Assembly: GCA_963762315.1 (NCBI GenBank)
Contig: CAVXKO010000003.1
Coordinates: 124,001 to 188,000, forward strand
Length of the DNA: 64,000 nt
DNA from: RPQJ01 sp963762315
GTDB lineage: Bacteria > Pseudomonadota > Gammaproteobacteria > Steroidobacterales > Steroidobacteraceae
Reading direction: 5' to 3'
Part shown: positions 9,286 to 19,719 of the stretch, one piece after another
How positions within the stretch are numbered: the first letter of the stretch is position 1
How the letters are laid out: each line of letters begins with the position of its first letter
Position numbers and translations under genes: made by a program
The notes under the pieces: model-generated
The model's database searches: none
Told to the model about the DNA's origin: nothing
What the model saw: only the letters and a program-made list of their open reading frames with translations

Positions 9286-11716
9286 ATGATGAACGAACGA
9301 AAGAGAGTCCTTGCGCGCGCCGTCGCGGCCGTCCTGGCGGGCGGCAGCCTGTCGGCCCTCGTGCCGCACACGGCACTGGCACAGGAGGCGAGGAGCGCCT
9401 CCATCCTCGAGGAAGTCGTCGTGACGGCGCAGCGCCGGGAGCAGGCGCTGCAGGACGTGCCGATCGCCGTGCAGGTCGTGAACAACGACCTGATCAACGA
9501 CGTGGCCGCCGAAGACATGGGCGACCTCAATGGATTCGTGCCGGGCCTCGTCGTCTCGAGCGACAGCCCGACGCAGCCCAAGTACCAGATCCGCGGCATC
9601 CAGACCAGCGACTTCGGCGTCGGCACGGATTCGGCCGTCGGTGTCTACGTGGACGGCGTGTACTCCGCCCGCTCCGGCTCCTCGCTGCTCGCCTTCAACG
9701 ACATCGAGCGCATCGAAGTGCTGAAGGGCCCGCAGGGCACGCTGTTCGGCCGCAACAGCGCTGCCGGCGCGATCTCGATCATCACCCGCAAGCCGGTCGA
9801 CGAATTCGACGCGTCGCTGAAGGTGCGCCTCGGCGAGGACGAGAAGCAGCGCGTGGAGGGCATGGTCAACCTGCCCCTCGGCGATACCGTCGCCCTGCGC
9901 ATGAACGGCGTCTGGAACAAGAGCGACGGCTGGGTCGAGGATTCCGCCACCGGCAAGAACGTCTGGCCCGAAGACAACTGGGCCGCGCGCGCTGCGCTGC
10001 GCTGGGACGTGACGGACGACACGCAGGTCACGTTGACGTGGGACCACGATGCGCTCGACCAGAAGGCCCGCCCGGCCTTCGGAATCGTTCCGCTCGATCC
10101 CGAACCAGCCGGGCGCGCCGTTCCCGCCGAACCCGGACGAGTACCTGAACCCGCTCAAGATGCGCGACAAGGTGCAGAACGACGTCGTCGGCAACGAGGA
10201 ATCGCGCAAGCTCGACGGCGGCACGCTGTTCATCGACCACGACTTCGGCTGGGCCGATTTCCGCTCGACGACCGCGTATCGCAAGTTCGAGACGGTGAAC
10301 CGCGAGGACGAGGACGGCACCAACCGCATCGAGCTGTATTTCGACACGGCCAACGTCGAGGACAACGAGAGCTGGTACCAGGAGTTCAAGTTCTCGGGCA
10401 CGACCGGCAGCTTCGACTGGGTGGGCGGCGCCAGCTACTACTGGGAAGACGCCAAGCAGGCGAGCGACACGCACGCGTTCACGGACAGCATCGACACGGT
10501 GCTGGTCAACCTCGGCTACGCACCGCCGGGCGGGCTGTTCGGCGCCACGAGCGACGCTCTCGATTTCTTCGGCATCCCGCTCACCATGCGCGGCCTGCCC
10601 TGGCGCGAGGTGATGGACAACGAGGGCACGTTCAAGGCCGCGGCGCTCTTCGGCGACGTGATCTGGCATGCGACCGACCGCCTGAACGTCACCTTCGGCC
10701 TGCGCTACACGCACGACGAGAAGGAGTTCAGCTGGCTCAACGGCCCGCGCGAGGCCCCGGAGCTCGACGCCACCGTCGCGATTCTCGACCAGCTCGGCTT
10801 CTTCGAGGCCGCCGGGATCGATCCTGCCGTCTACAATTTCGACCTCGTGTTCGCTTTCCCGCCGATCGGCACGCAGGTGATCGAAGGGCAGAAGGTGAAG
10901 CTCAAGGACTCCTGGGACGACGTCAGCCCGCGACTGGTGCTCGATTACAAGATCACGCCGGACGTGATGGTGTTCGGCTCGCTCGCCAAGGGCTACAAGG
11001 CCGGCGGCTACAACAGCGTCCAGCCGCTGTCGAAGTTCGACAACGAGGACGTGTGGAACGTCGAGGCCGGCGTGAAGAGCCTGTATGCCGACCTGGGCCT
11101 CATCGTCAACGCGTCGCTCTTCTACTACGAGTACCTGGACAAGCAGTCGATCTCGCTGATCTGTCCGGATCTCGAAGTCTGCCGCTACGTGACGGACAGC
11201 AGCGACCAGAAGGCCTACGGCCTCGACGTCGATTCGCGCTGGCAGCCGGTCGATGCGCTGACCCTCGGCGCGAACTTCGAGTACATCGACGCGACGTACA
11301 AGAACTACGTCACGCAGGATGGGACGGACCTGTCCGGCGAGCCGACGGGCGAACCGAAGTGGTCGGCATCGCTGGGCGCGAGCTACGTCTGGACGCTCGA
11401 GTCGTCCGGCAAGGTCGACCTCTCGGCGATGTACGCGTACCGCGGCGAGTCGCGCTGCAATGCGGACTCGCAGCTGCAGGGCACCTGCCAGATCAGCCCG
11501 AACTTCAAGGTGGGTGAGGCGACCCAGCGCACCGACCTGCGGCTCGCGTGGTCGACCGAGGACGATGCTTTCGGCGTCGCGGTGTTCATGAACAACGTGT
11601 TCGACCAGCGCTACGTGTCCGGGGTGAACAACATCACCGCCAACACGTTCGGCACGCCGTTCGCGTCGATCACCCCTCCGCGCACCTGGGGCGTCGACTT
11701 CAAGTACAACTTCTAG
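9286..11716 (+). CDS. TonB-dependent outer-membrane receptor (one frameshift)
   Basis: The joined product is about 809 residues. After a signal peptide ending HTALAQE comes a TonB-box-like region (ILEEVVVTAQRREQALQDVP), then the plug domain (YQIRGIQTSDFG, GVYVDGVYSARSG, EVLKGPQGTLFGRNSAAGAI), then the 22-strand barrel ending in an aromatic residue (FKYNF). The style matches receptors of Steroidobacter and sphingomonads that import sterol-, lignin- or glycan-like molecules; the ligand is unknown. The frame shifts near 10102, where GATCCCGAACC holds one C too many for DPNQPGAPF. The start is the ATG at 9286 or 9289, about 30 bases after the beta-helix gene, suggesting cotranscription. Confidence 0.87.
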
Positions 11717-11725
11717 GTCCTCGTC

Positions 11726-11844
11726 ACCTCTCCCGCTTGCGGGAGAGGTCGCCCGCGGGCGGGTGAGGGTCTGAAAAGCCCTCACCCCTCGCGTCAATGC
11801 TGTCGCATCGACGCGCGCACGCCTCTCCCGCAAGCGGGAGAGGG
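11726..11844. repeat. Palindromic REP-like intergenic repeat between convergent genes
   Basis: Three nested hairpins lie between the receptor and the PQQ enzyme. ACCTCTCCCGC/GCGGGAGAGGT occurs at 11726-11749, GGGTGAGGG/CCCTCACCC at 11761-11788, and CCTCTCCCGC/GCGGGAGAGG at 11822-11843. The outer palindromes are near-copies of each other. Such CTCTCCCGC...GCGGGAGAG elements are common intergenic repeats in GC-rich proteobacteria. Here the element can form strong structures from either strand and probably ends transcription from both sides. Confidence 0.75.
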
Positions 11845-11845
11845 T

Positions 11846-13972
11846 CACTGTCGCAGCGGTGGCGGCGCGATCCTGGTTGGCGCGCTGGATGATGTACGCG
11901 TGGATGTCGTGCACGTCCTGCTCGTTCACCAGGTCGCCCATGCGCGGCATGCCGGCGCCGTGGATCACGCCGTCGTGCACGATCTCCTTGAAGATCGCGT
12001 GCTTCTCGGCCGTGAGCATGCGCAGGTCCGGGATCACTCCGCCGGAAACCACGAGCGCGCCGTGGCACACCATGCAGGTGGACGCGTACTTGTACTTGCC
12101 GTTGGTGATCTGGGCGTCGGTCGCCTCGATCGCCGGCGGCTCAGGAATCGACGCGTTCTTCTCCGCCACGCGCGGCATCGCCGACTTGCCGCCGAGCTTG
12201 AAGGCCAGCACGTAGCCGTCGTTCATGTGTGTTCCGGACGCCATCGTGCGTGGATCACCGAGAGTGACCCCGCCGGCGCCGCCGTAACCCGCCATCACGG
12301 CGACGTACTGTTCGCCGCCCACTTCATACGTGACCGGCGGCGCGACGATGCCGATCATCGTCGTCACGGCCCAGGCGATCTTGCCGGTGTCCGCCGCATA
12401 GGCGACCAGCTTGCCGTCGCCCGTGCCCTGGAACAGCAGGTTGCCCGCGGTCGTCAGCAGCCCGCCGTTCCAGAACGCCGGATGTTCGATCTCCCACACG
12501 GTCTTCTTCTGCACGGGATCCCAGGCCTTCAGTGAGCCGCGGTCCGGCGGGAGCGAGCCGTTGAATCGCTTCAACAGGTCGTCGATCGTGTCGCTGTAGC
12601 TGTTCCAGTCGATGCCCGGATTCCAGAACAGGTCGCGCCGCGTGTACTTGCCGGTCTTGATGAATTCCTGCGACGGCGGATAGATGCCCATCGGCTGCAT
12701 CGCCGGGATGTACACGAGACCCGTCTGCGGGTTGTAGGCCATCGGCTGCCAGTTGTGGCCGCCGATCGCGCCCGGGACGATCAGCCGCGTTTCCTTGCTG
12801 TAGGTCGCTTCCGGGGTTTCGACCGGACGTCCGGTCTTCAGGTCGACGTGCGTCGCCCACGTGACTGGAATGTACTTGTCCGCCGACAGCAACTCGCCCG
12901 TGACCCGGTCCAGCACGTAGAAGAAACCGTTCTTCGGCGCCTGCATCAGCACCTTGCGCGGCTTGCCGTCGATCGTGAGGTCCGCGAGGATGATGTGCTG
13001 GGTCGACGTGTAGTCCCAGTTGTCGGATGGCGTGACCTGGTAGTGCCACTTCAGGCGGCCGGTGTCCGGGTTCATCGCCAGGATCGACGAGAGGAACAGG
13101 TTGTCGCCGCCGCCCGGTGAGCGGATGTCGCGGTTCCACGGCGAGCCGTTGCCGGTGCCGACGTACAGCGTGTCGAGCTGCGGGTCGTAGGCCATCGAGT
13201 CCCACACGGTGCCGCCGCCGCCGCCGAGCCACCATTCGCCCTTCCAGGTCTTCGCGGCCGCCTCGAGTTCGGGATTTTCGAAGCCCTTCCTCGGATCGCC
13301 CGGCACCGTGTAGAACCGCCACGCCAGCTTGCCGGTGGCGGCGTCGTAGGCGGAGAGGTACCCGCGCACGCCGTACTCGGCCCCGCCGTTGCCGATCAGC
13401 ACCTTGCCCTTCACGACGCGCGGCGCACCGGTGATCGTGTAGGCCTTGGTGCGGTCGATCGTATTGACCTCCCAGCGCTTCTTGCCGCTCTTCGCGTCGA
13501 GCGCGACCAGTCGTCCGTCGAACGTGCCGACGTAGACCGTGCCCTTCCAGATCGCGACGCCACGGTTGACCGCGTCACAGCAACCGTAGCGGCCCCACTC
13601 GCGGGGCACCTGCGGGTCGTACGTCCAGAGTTGCTTGCCCGTCCTCGCATCGAGCGCGTGGACGACGCTCCAGGTCGCCGTCGTGTACATCACGCCGTCC
13701 ACCACGAGCGGCGTGGCCTCGAGCCCGCGATAGGTGCCCATCGGCACGGACCAGGCGAGGCCGAGCTGCTCGGCATTGCCGGCATTGATCTGCTTCAAGG
13801 GGCTGTAGCGCTGCTCGCCGTAGGTGCGGCCGTACGAGAGCCAGTTCTGGGGTTCGCTGTCGGCGCCGGCGATGCGAGTCCCGTCGACGGTGGCGGCTCC
13901 TCCCGCGGCAAGCGCGGCTTCGGAGCAGGCGAGGGCAAGCAGGGCGAGCCAGATCCGGGTGGGGTGGTTCAT
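11846..13972 (-). CDS. PQQ-dependent alcohol dehydrogenase with C-terminal heme c (quinohemoprotein)
   Basis: About 709 residues are supported. A signal peptide (LALLALACSEAALAAGG) is followed by an eight-bladed quinoprotein propeller starting NWLSYGRTYGEQRYSPL. The vicinal Cys pair of PQQ enzymes is in GRYGCCDAV, and tryptophan-docking repeats such as GKLAWRFYTVPGDP and ALDAKSGKKRWEV occur throughout. A WDYTS segment lies where the catalytic Asp region is expected. The C-terminal cytochrome domain has CMVCHG (about 632) and a Met in MPRMGD. The family oxidises periplasmic alcohols and passes electrons to heme. No stop is seen at the expected end; the frame runs through the palindromic repeat and antisense to the receptor down to 10028. 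The listed end is where family-like sequence stops. Confidence 0.85.
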
Positions 13973-14080
13973 GATGGTTTGAACGTGTGTTCCAGGGGAG
14001 TGCCGAGTGTCGACGGGTCGGCAGGCATTGGCAAGGGTCCCGGGTTCGGCACATCATCGGCACCCATCACGCAGCCGGAA

Positions 14081-15588
14081 ATGAAAACCATGGCCTTCCC
14101 GGATTACGGGCGCTACGACGCCCTCGGACTCGCGGAACTCGTGCGCAAGGGGGAGGTGAGTCCTGCCGAACTGCTCGACGAGGCGCTGTCGCGGACAGCG
14201 GCCGTCAATCCGAAGATCAACGCCGTGATCCACCTGATGGAGGGGCGTGCGCGCGAGACCATCGCAGCGGGTCTGCCCGCCGGGCCGTTGAGCGGCGTGC
14301 CGTTCCTGATCAAGGACCTGATGACGGCGTACGCAGGCGAGCCCATGCGTTTCGGTTCGCGCCTGTTCAAGGACTACGTGCCGGCGGCGGACGAGGAACT
14401 CACACGCCGCTATCGCAAGGCCGGGCTCGTCATCTTCGGCAAGACCAACACGCCGGAACTCGGGGTGACGAACGTCACCGAGCCCGAGCTGTTCGGGCCC
14501 ACCCGCAATCCCTGGAACCTCGAGCGGACGTCGAGCGGTTCGAGCGGCGGTTCGGCGGCCGCCGTCGCGGCCCGCATCGTGCCCGCGGCGAATGCGAACG
14601 ACGGCGGCGGCTCGATCCGCACGCCGGCCTCCAACTGCGGGCTCGTCGGCCTGAAACCGAGCCGCGGCCGCAACCCGACCGGGCCCCAGGCGCCGGACAT
14701 CTGGTGGGGGTTCATCGGCGAGCACGCGGTGTCACGCGCACGGTCCGCGACTCCGCGGCCATCCTCGACGCCACGGCCGGCGATTACCCGCAGCAGCTGA
14801 TGAAGCTGCCGCCTGCGGAACGTCCGTTCCTCGAGGAGACGCAGCGGCCGCCGGGCCGCCTCCGCATCGCGTTCACGTACGACCCGGGCCTCGGCAAGAC
14901 CCTGCATCCGGAGAATCGCAAGGCGATCGAATCCACGGCCCGGGCCCTGGACGGCCTCGGCCACGAGCTGGTCGAAGTGAAACTGCCGTTGCCGCCCGAG
15001 ACGTTCGTCGAATGTTATTCGGCGCTGGTGTCCGCCGACGTTGCCGCGACCCTGCGCATGGCAAAGACCCTGGTGGGCCGCGAGGCGACGAGCGACGACG
15101 TCGAACTCGCGACCTGGGTCCTCGCGAAGATGGGTGAAGCGCAGTCCGCGGCGGAAGTCGCGACGGCGCTCTGGACCCTGCAGACGTTCTCGCGGCAGTG
15201 GCTGCAGTGGGCGTCGGGCTTCGACGTGCTGCTGACGCCGACGGTGGGCGTCCCGCCCATGCCGATCGGCGCCTACAAGATGACGGCGATGCAGCGCCAG
15301 GGCCTCAAGCTGCTGACTTCGCTGCCGGCCGGTGCATTGCTCAGCCAGCGTTCGAAAGTGATCGAGGCCTTCGAGCCCGTGCTCGCCGCCGCGCCGTACA
15401 CCATGGTCGCCAACGTCACCGGCCAGCCGTCGATCTCGCTGCCGCTGCACTGGACGGACGACGGACTGCCGATGGGCATGCTGTTCACGTCGGCCGTCGG
15501 CGCGGAAGGCGTCCTGTTCCGTCTTGCCGCGCAGATCGAGCAGGCCCTGCCCTGGCGCGACCGGATCGCGCCCCACGCGATTCCCTGA
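14081..15588 (+). CDS. Amidase-signature hydrolase (one frameshift)
   Basis: The joined product is about 500 residues. It shows the Ser-cisSer-Lys triad region of the amidase signature family: Lys in VPFLIKDL, the Gly/Ser-rich SSGSSGGSAAAVAA, and the nucleophile loop ANDGGGSIRTPAS before GLVGLKPSRGR. The C-terminal half has LLTPTVGVPPMPIG and NVTGQPSISLPL. The frame breaks near 14735, between GEHAV and TRTVRDSAA; one base appears to be missing. The start is the ATG at 14081 (an in-frame ATG also lies at 14090). These enzymes hydrolyse amides. The gene starts 108 bases from the divergent PQQ dehydrogenase, so the two may share a control region. Confidence 0.83.
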
Positions 15589-15648
15589 GAGGGACCATGG
15601 ACACCGCGACGATCCTGGTCGCGGCGCCCGGCTTCACCTTCGATTACC

Positions 15649-16635
15649 ATGCCGAGGTCCGGGTCATCGGGCCCCGCGCCACGAGAACATTGGGAGTCCA
15701 TCATCGATACTGAAGCCGAGGCTGGGGCGAAGAACCCCGGCCGTTCCCTGAGTGCGTGGCTGAGAGAGCCGCTGCTGCATTTCCTGGTCCTTGGTGCGGT
15801 GCTGTTCCTGCTCTACCGGGTGTTGAACGGTGGCGAGTCGACGTCGCCGAGCAGCATCGTGGTGTCCGAATCGCGGGTCGAGGCGCTGGCGGAGAACTTC
15901 GCCAAGACCTGGATGCGCCCGCCGACCGCGCTCGAGTTGAAGGGCCTCGTGGACGATTACGTCGCCGAAGAGGTGTACTACCGCGAAGCCATCGCCATGG
16001 GCCTCGACCGCGACGACACCGTCATTCGCCGCCGCCTGCGACAGAAGATGGAGTTCGTCACGGACGACGTGGCCGGAGCGGTCCCGCCGACCGACGCGCA
16101 GCTGCAGCAGTATCTCGATGCGCACAAGGACAAGTTCGTTCGTCCGGCACTCACCTCGTTCGAGCAGGTGTTCCTGAGTCGCGAGCGTCGCGGCGATGCC
16201 GCGCTGAAGGATGCCGAGCGCCTGCTGGCCGAACTGCGCGCGAAGGCGCCGGAAGCGGCGGCACAGGATCTCGGCGACGCCACGCTGCTGCCGGCCAGGC
16301 TCGAGGACGCCACGTCCCAGGACATCGAGAACACGTTCGGCACGGAGTTTGCCGCCGCATTGGCGGATGCTCCGCTCGGCCAGTGGTCCGGTCCGGTGCA
16401 ATCCGGCTACGGACTCCACCTGGTGCGAGTGAATGCGCGCGAGGCCGGTTCCGCGCCGTCGCTCGACGCAGTCCGCCCGCTCGTGCAGCGCGAGTGGGAG
16501 GCAGAACAGCGCAAGCAGGCCAAGGACGCGTTGCTCGCGCAACTGCTCTCGAAGTACGAGGTGCGCGTCGAAGGCCCGCTCGGCGAGGCGCTGCGCAAGT
16601 CGGAGCAGGCGCAGCCGGCGGGGACGAAGCCCTGA
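15649..16635 (+). CDS. PpiC-type peptidyl-prolyl cis-trans isomerase, membrane-anchored
   Basis: A 328-residue protein with one N-terminal membrane anchor (LLHFLVLGAVLFLLYRVL, about 43-60) and a SurA/PpiD-like helical region with paired charged helices (GLVDDYVAEEVYYREAIAM, DDTVIRRRLRQKMEF). The C-terminal domain has the parvulin-like ending GPVQSGYGLHLVRV. It probably assists folding of exported proteins. The ATG at 15649 is the only clear start, but its first 25 residues look unlike protein and true translation may begin later at a non-ATG codon. It overlaps the HupE-type gene by one base (TGATG). PpiC, HupE/UreJ and DUF3604 are a recurrent neighbourhood as I recall it. Confidence 0.8.
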   Translation: MPRSGSSGPAPREHWESIIDTEAEAGAKNPGRSLSAWLREPLLHFLVLGAVLFLLYRVLNGGESTSPSSIVVSESRVEALAENFAKTWMRPPTALELKGLVDDYVAEEVYYREAIAMGLDRDDTVIRRRLRQKMEFVTDDVAGAVPPTDAQLQQYLDAHKDKFVRPALTSFEQVFLSRERRGDAALKDAERLLAELRAKAPEAAAQDLGDATLLPARLEDATSQDIENTFGTEFAAALADAPLGQWSGPVQSGYGLHLVRVNAREAGSAPSLDAVRPLVQREWEAEQRKQAKDALLAQLLSKYEVRVEGPLGEALRKSEQAQPAGTKP

Positions 16636-17654
16636 TGCGCAACATCGTTTGCACCATCCTGCTGCTGCTCGCGGGCATGGCCCTGCCGGCGCACGCCCAC
16701 GAGGTGCGTCCCGGCTACCTGCAGATCCGCGAATCCGCGGCCGAAGTGTACGACGTCGTCTGGAAGGTACCGGCCAACGGCGAGTATCGCCTCAGCCTGT
16801 ACGTGCGATTGCCGAAAGAATGCGTCGGAAAGCCCACGCAAGGCTCGTTCGTCGGCGGCGCATTCGTGGAGCGCTGGCGGGCGAAGTGCCCGGGCGGGCT
16901 CATCGGCAGGACGATCTGGATCGACGGCCTGAGCGCTACGCGCACCGATGTGCTCGCGCGCGTCGAGCGGCTCGACGGCACGACACAGACCGTGCGCCTG
17001 ACGCCGGAGCAGGTGTCGTTCGTCGTCGCCGCAGCGCCGGGCGCCTTCGAAGTCGTCAAGACGTATCTGCTGCTCGGCGTCGAGCACATACTTTCCGGCG
17101 TCGATCACCTGCTCTTCGTGCTGGCGCTGCTGTTCCTGGTCGGCAGCTGGCGGCGCCTCGTTGCAACTGTCACGGCGTTCACCGTGGCGCACAGCATCAC
17201 GCTGGCGGCGGCCACGCTCGGCCTCGTGCACGTGGCCCAGGCGCCGGTCGAAGCCACCATCGCGTTGAGCGTAGTCTTCGTGGCTGCCGAGATCCTGCAC
17301 GTTGCGCAGGGCAAACCGGGACTGACGGCACGGGCACCGTGGGTGGTCGCGTTCGTGTTCGGGCTGCTGCACGGCTTTGGTTTTGCCGGCGCGCTGCGCG
17401 CAGTCGGGCTTCCCGAAAAGGACGTTCCGCTGGCGCTGCTGTTCTTCAACGTCGGCGTCGAGATTGGCCAGCTGCTGTTCATCGCGGCCGTGGTGGCGAT
17501 CCTTTCCGTCGCGTCGCGACTGCTGCGTCGCAGCACTTCGCAGGCGTCCGGTCCGTGGGCCGCAGAAGCTTTCGTGCGCACGCCCGTCGCTTATATGATT
17601 GGTTCGGTGGCTGCATTCTGGGTCGTGCAACGCGTGGTCGCGTTCTGGCCGTGA
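16635..17654 (+). CDS. HupE/UreJ family membrane protein
   Basis: A 339-residue protein. A signal peptide (about 1-22, ALPAHA) exposes a conserved HEVRPGYLQI start, then an extracytoplasmic domain with two Cys (KECVG, AKCPG) to about residue 125. Six or so membrane helices follow, carrying the family His motifs GVEHILSGVDHLLFV, FTVAHSITL and GLLHGFGFAGAL. HupE/UreJ proteins are linked to nickel or other metal transport. This long form with an extracytoplasmic N-terminal domain is of less certain function. It is translationally coupled to the isomerase gene upstream, and the DUF3604 gene begins about 50 bases downstream. Confidence 0.85.
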   Translation: MRNIVCTILLLLAGMALPAHAHEVRPGYLQIRESAAEVYDVVWKVPANGEYRLSLYVRLPKECVGKPTQGSFVGGAFVERWRAKCPGGLIGRTIWIDGLSATRTDVLARVERLDGTTQTVRLTPEQVSFVVAAAPGAFEVVKTYLLLGVEHILSGVDHLLFVLALLFLVGSWRRLVATVTAFTVAHSITLAAATLGLVHVAQAPVEATIALSVVFVAAEILHVAQGKPGLTARAPWVVAFVFGLLHGFGFAGALRAVGLPEKDVPLALLFFNVGVEIGQLLFIAAVVAILSVASRLLRRSTSQASGPWAAEAFVRTPVAYMIGSVAAFWVVQRVVAFWP

Positions 17655-17703
17655 GCGCCGATCCATTGCACCGGATAACAAGATCCATCAGGAGGTTCGT
17701 GCC

Positions 17704-19624
17704 GTGAGGAAGACGAGAATCGCGCTGGCAGTGTGCGCTGCCTTTGGTCTGATCGGCGTGGCGAGCGCCCAGCAGATCCTGGACAGCGACCGGTTACCAG
17801 GCCGCCGATCCTGCCAAGTTCTACAAGTCTGCCGGCTATTCGCCTTACGCGGGACGCCACTATCCCGAGCGACCGCTGTTCGGCGATGAGCACGTGCACA
17901 CGAGCTGGTCGGCCGACGCCGGGATGGGCGGCACCACGCTCGGCCCGGAGGAAGCGCTGCGTTTTGCCCGCGGTGAAGAGGTGGTCTCGACGAGCGGCCA
18001 GCCCGTGCGCCTCTCGCGCCCGCTCGACTGGATCGCCGTCACCGACCATTCGGACGGCATGGGCGTCATCGCGCTGATCCGCGACGGCGAGCCCGAGATG
18101 ATGGCGGACCCGATGCTGAAGCGCTGGCACGACGCGATGCTGAAGGGCGGCGCCGACGCGCAGGCGGCGATGATGGAGCTCATCGCGGCGCAGACGAAAA
18201 AGCAGCTGCCGGCGACGGTCATGGACCCGAAATGGGCCAAGACCACCTGGGAGCGCAACAACGACCTGGCCGAGAAGTACAACGAGCCGGGGCGGTTCAC
18301 CGCGCTGATCGGTTACGAGTGGACGTCGAACGCGGGCGGCGGCGACAACCTGCACCGCAACGTCATCTATCGCGACGGCAAGGCCCGCGCCGACCAGGTG
18401 CTGCCGTTCACGACGTTCCAGTCGGAGAACCCCGAGGACCTCTGGCAGTGGATGTCGGACTGGGAGCAGAAGACGGGCGGTAGCCTGCTCGCCATCCCGC
18501 ACAACGGCAATCTTTCGAACGGCCGCATGTTCGAACTGCAGACCTTCAAGGGCGGGCCGCTCACGAAGGAGTGGGCCGCCATGCGCGCGCGGTACGAGCC
18601 GCTGTTCGAGGCGATCCAGTACAAGGGCCAGAGCGAGGCGCACCCGAGCCTCTCGCCGAACGACGAGTTCACCGCCGGCTACGAACTGTGGGACCGCGGC
18701 AACCTGACGCTGGTGCCGAAGAAGCCGGGCCAGATCGCGCACGAATACATGCGTGAGGCGCTCAAGAATGGTCTCAAGCTCGAGCAGGACCTCGGCGCGA
18801 ATCCGTTCAAGTACGGCATGGCGGCCGGCACCGACACGCACAACGCGCTGGTCGCGGCCGAAGAAGACAACTTCTACGGCAAGTTCGCCTCGAGCGAGCC
18901 CAGCAAGGAGCGCTGGAGCGAGAACGCGATGAAGTTCGGCGATCGCGTCGTGAAGGGCTGGGAGCTGACGGCCGCGGGCTACACCGCGGTCTGGGCGACC
19001 TCGAACACGCGCGAAGCCATCTGGGACGCGATGAAGCGCAAGGAGACGTACGCCACCAGCGGTACGCGGCTGTGGCTGCGCTTTTTCGGCGGCTACGATT
19101 TCGCTGCGGCCGACGTGAACTCGCGGGCGCCCGCGATCGCCGGTTACGCCAAGGGCGTGCCGATGGGCGCGGACCTGCCGAAGGGCCCGGCCGGCAAGGC
19201 GCCGACCTTCATGGTGGCTGCGGCGAAGGACCCGTACGGCGGCAACCTGGACCGCATCCAGGTGATCAAGGGCTGGGTGGACAAGGCGGGCAAGACGCAC
19301 GAGAAGATCTTCGACGTCGCCTGGAGCAATCCCGAGAAGCGCAAAGTCGGCGCCAACGGCAAGCTGGCCCCGGTGGGCAGCACCGTGGACGTGGCGCATG
19401 CCACGTGGACCAACACGATTGGCGTCCCCGAACTGAGCGCGGTCTGGAAGGACCCCGAGTTCGACCCCTCGGTGCGCGCTTTCTATTACGCGCGCGTGCT
19501 CGAAATCCCGACCCCGCGCTGGACAGCCTACGACGCCGCTTTCTTCAAGGTGAAGATGTCGCCCGACGTGCCGATGACGACGCAGGAGCGGGCCTGGAGC
19601 TCGCCGATCTGGTACACGCCGTAG
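17704..19624 (+). CDS. DUF3604 family exported protein, PHP-like metal sites (one frameshift)
   Basis: The joined product is about 640 residues. It begins at GTG 17704 with a signal peptide (ALAVCAAFGLIGVASAQQ). The DUF3604 core shows metal-binding motifs like those of PHP phosphoesterases: GDEHVHTSWSADA, AVTDHSDGMG, AIPHNGNLSNG and AAGTDTHNAL. The family is common in gamma- and alphaproteobacteria, and its reaction is not established. The frame shifts near 17795, where CGGTTACCAG has one extra base relative to the frame reading YQAADPAKFYKSAGYSPY. It follows the PpiC and HupE/UreJ genes in the same direction. Confidence 0.85.
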
Positions 19625-19719
19625 TCCGTCGGGCCGGCCTGCCGGGTGTGGTGATCCCCACTTGGCAGGCCGTCCGTGCCGCAGCATGATGCGGTGCATC
19701 AAACCTCTGGGGCACGGCC

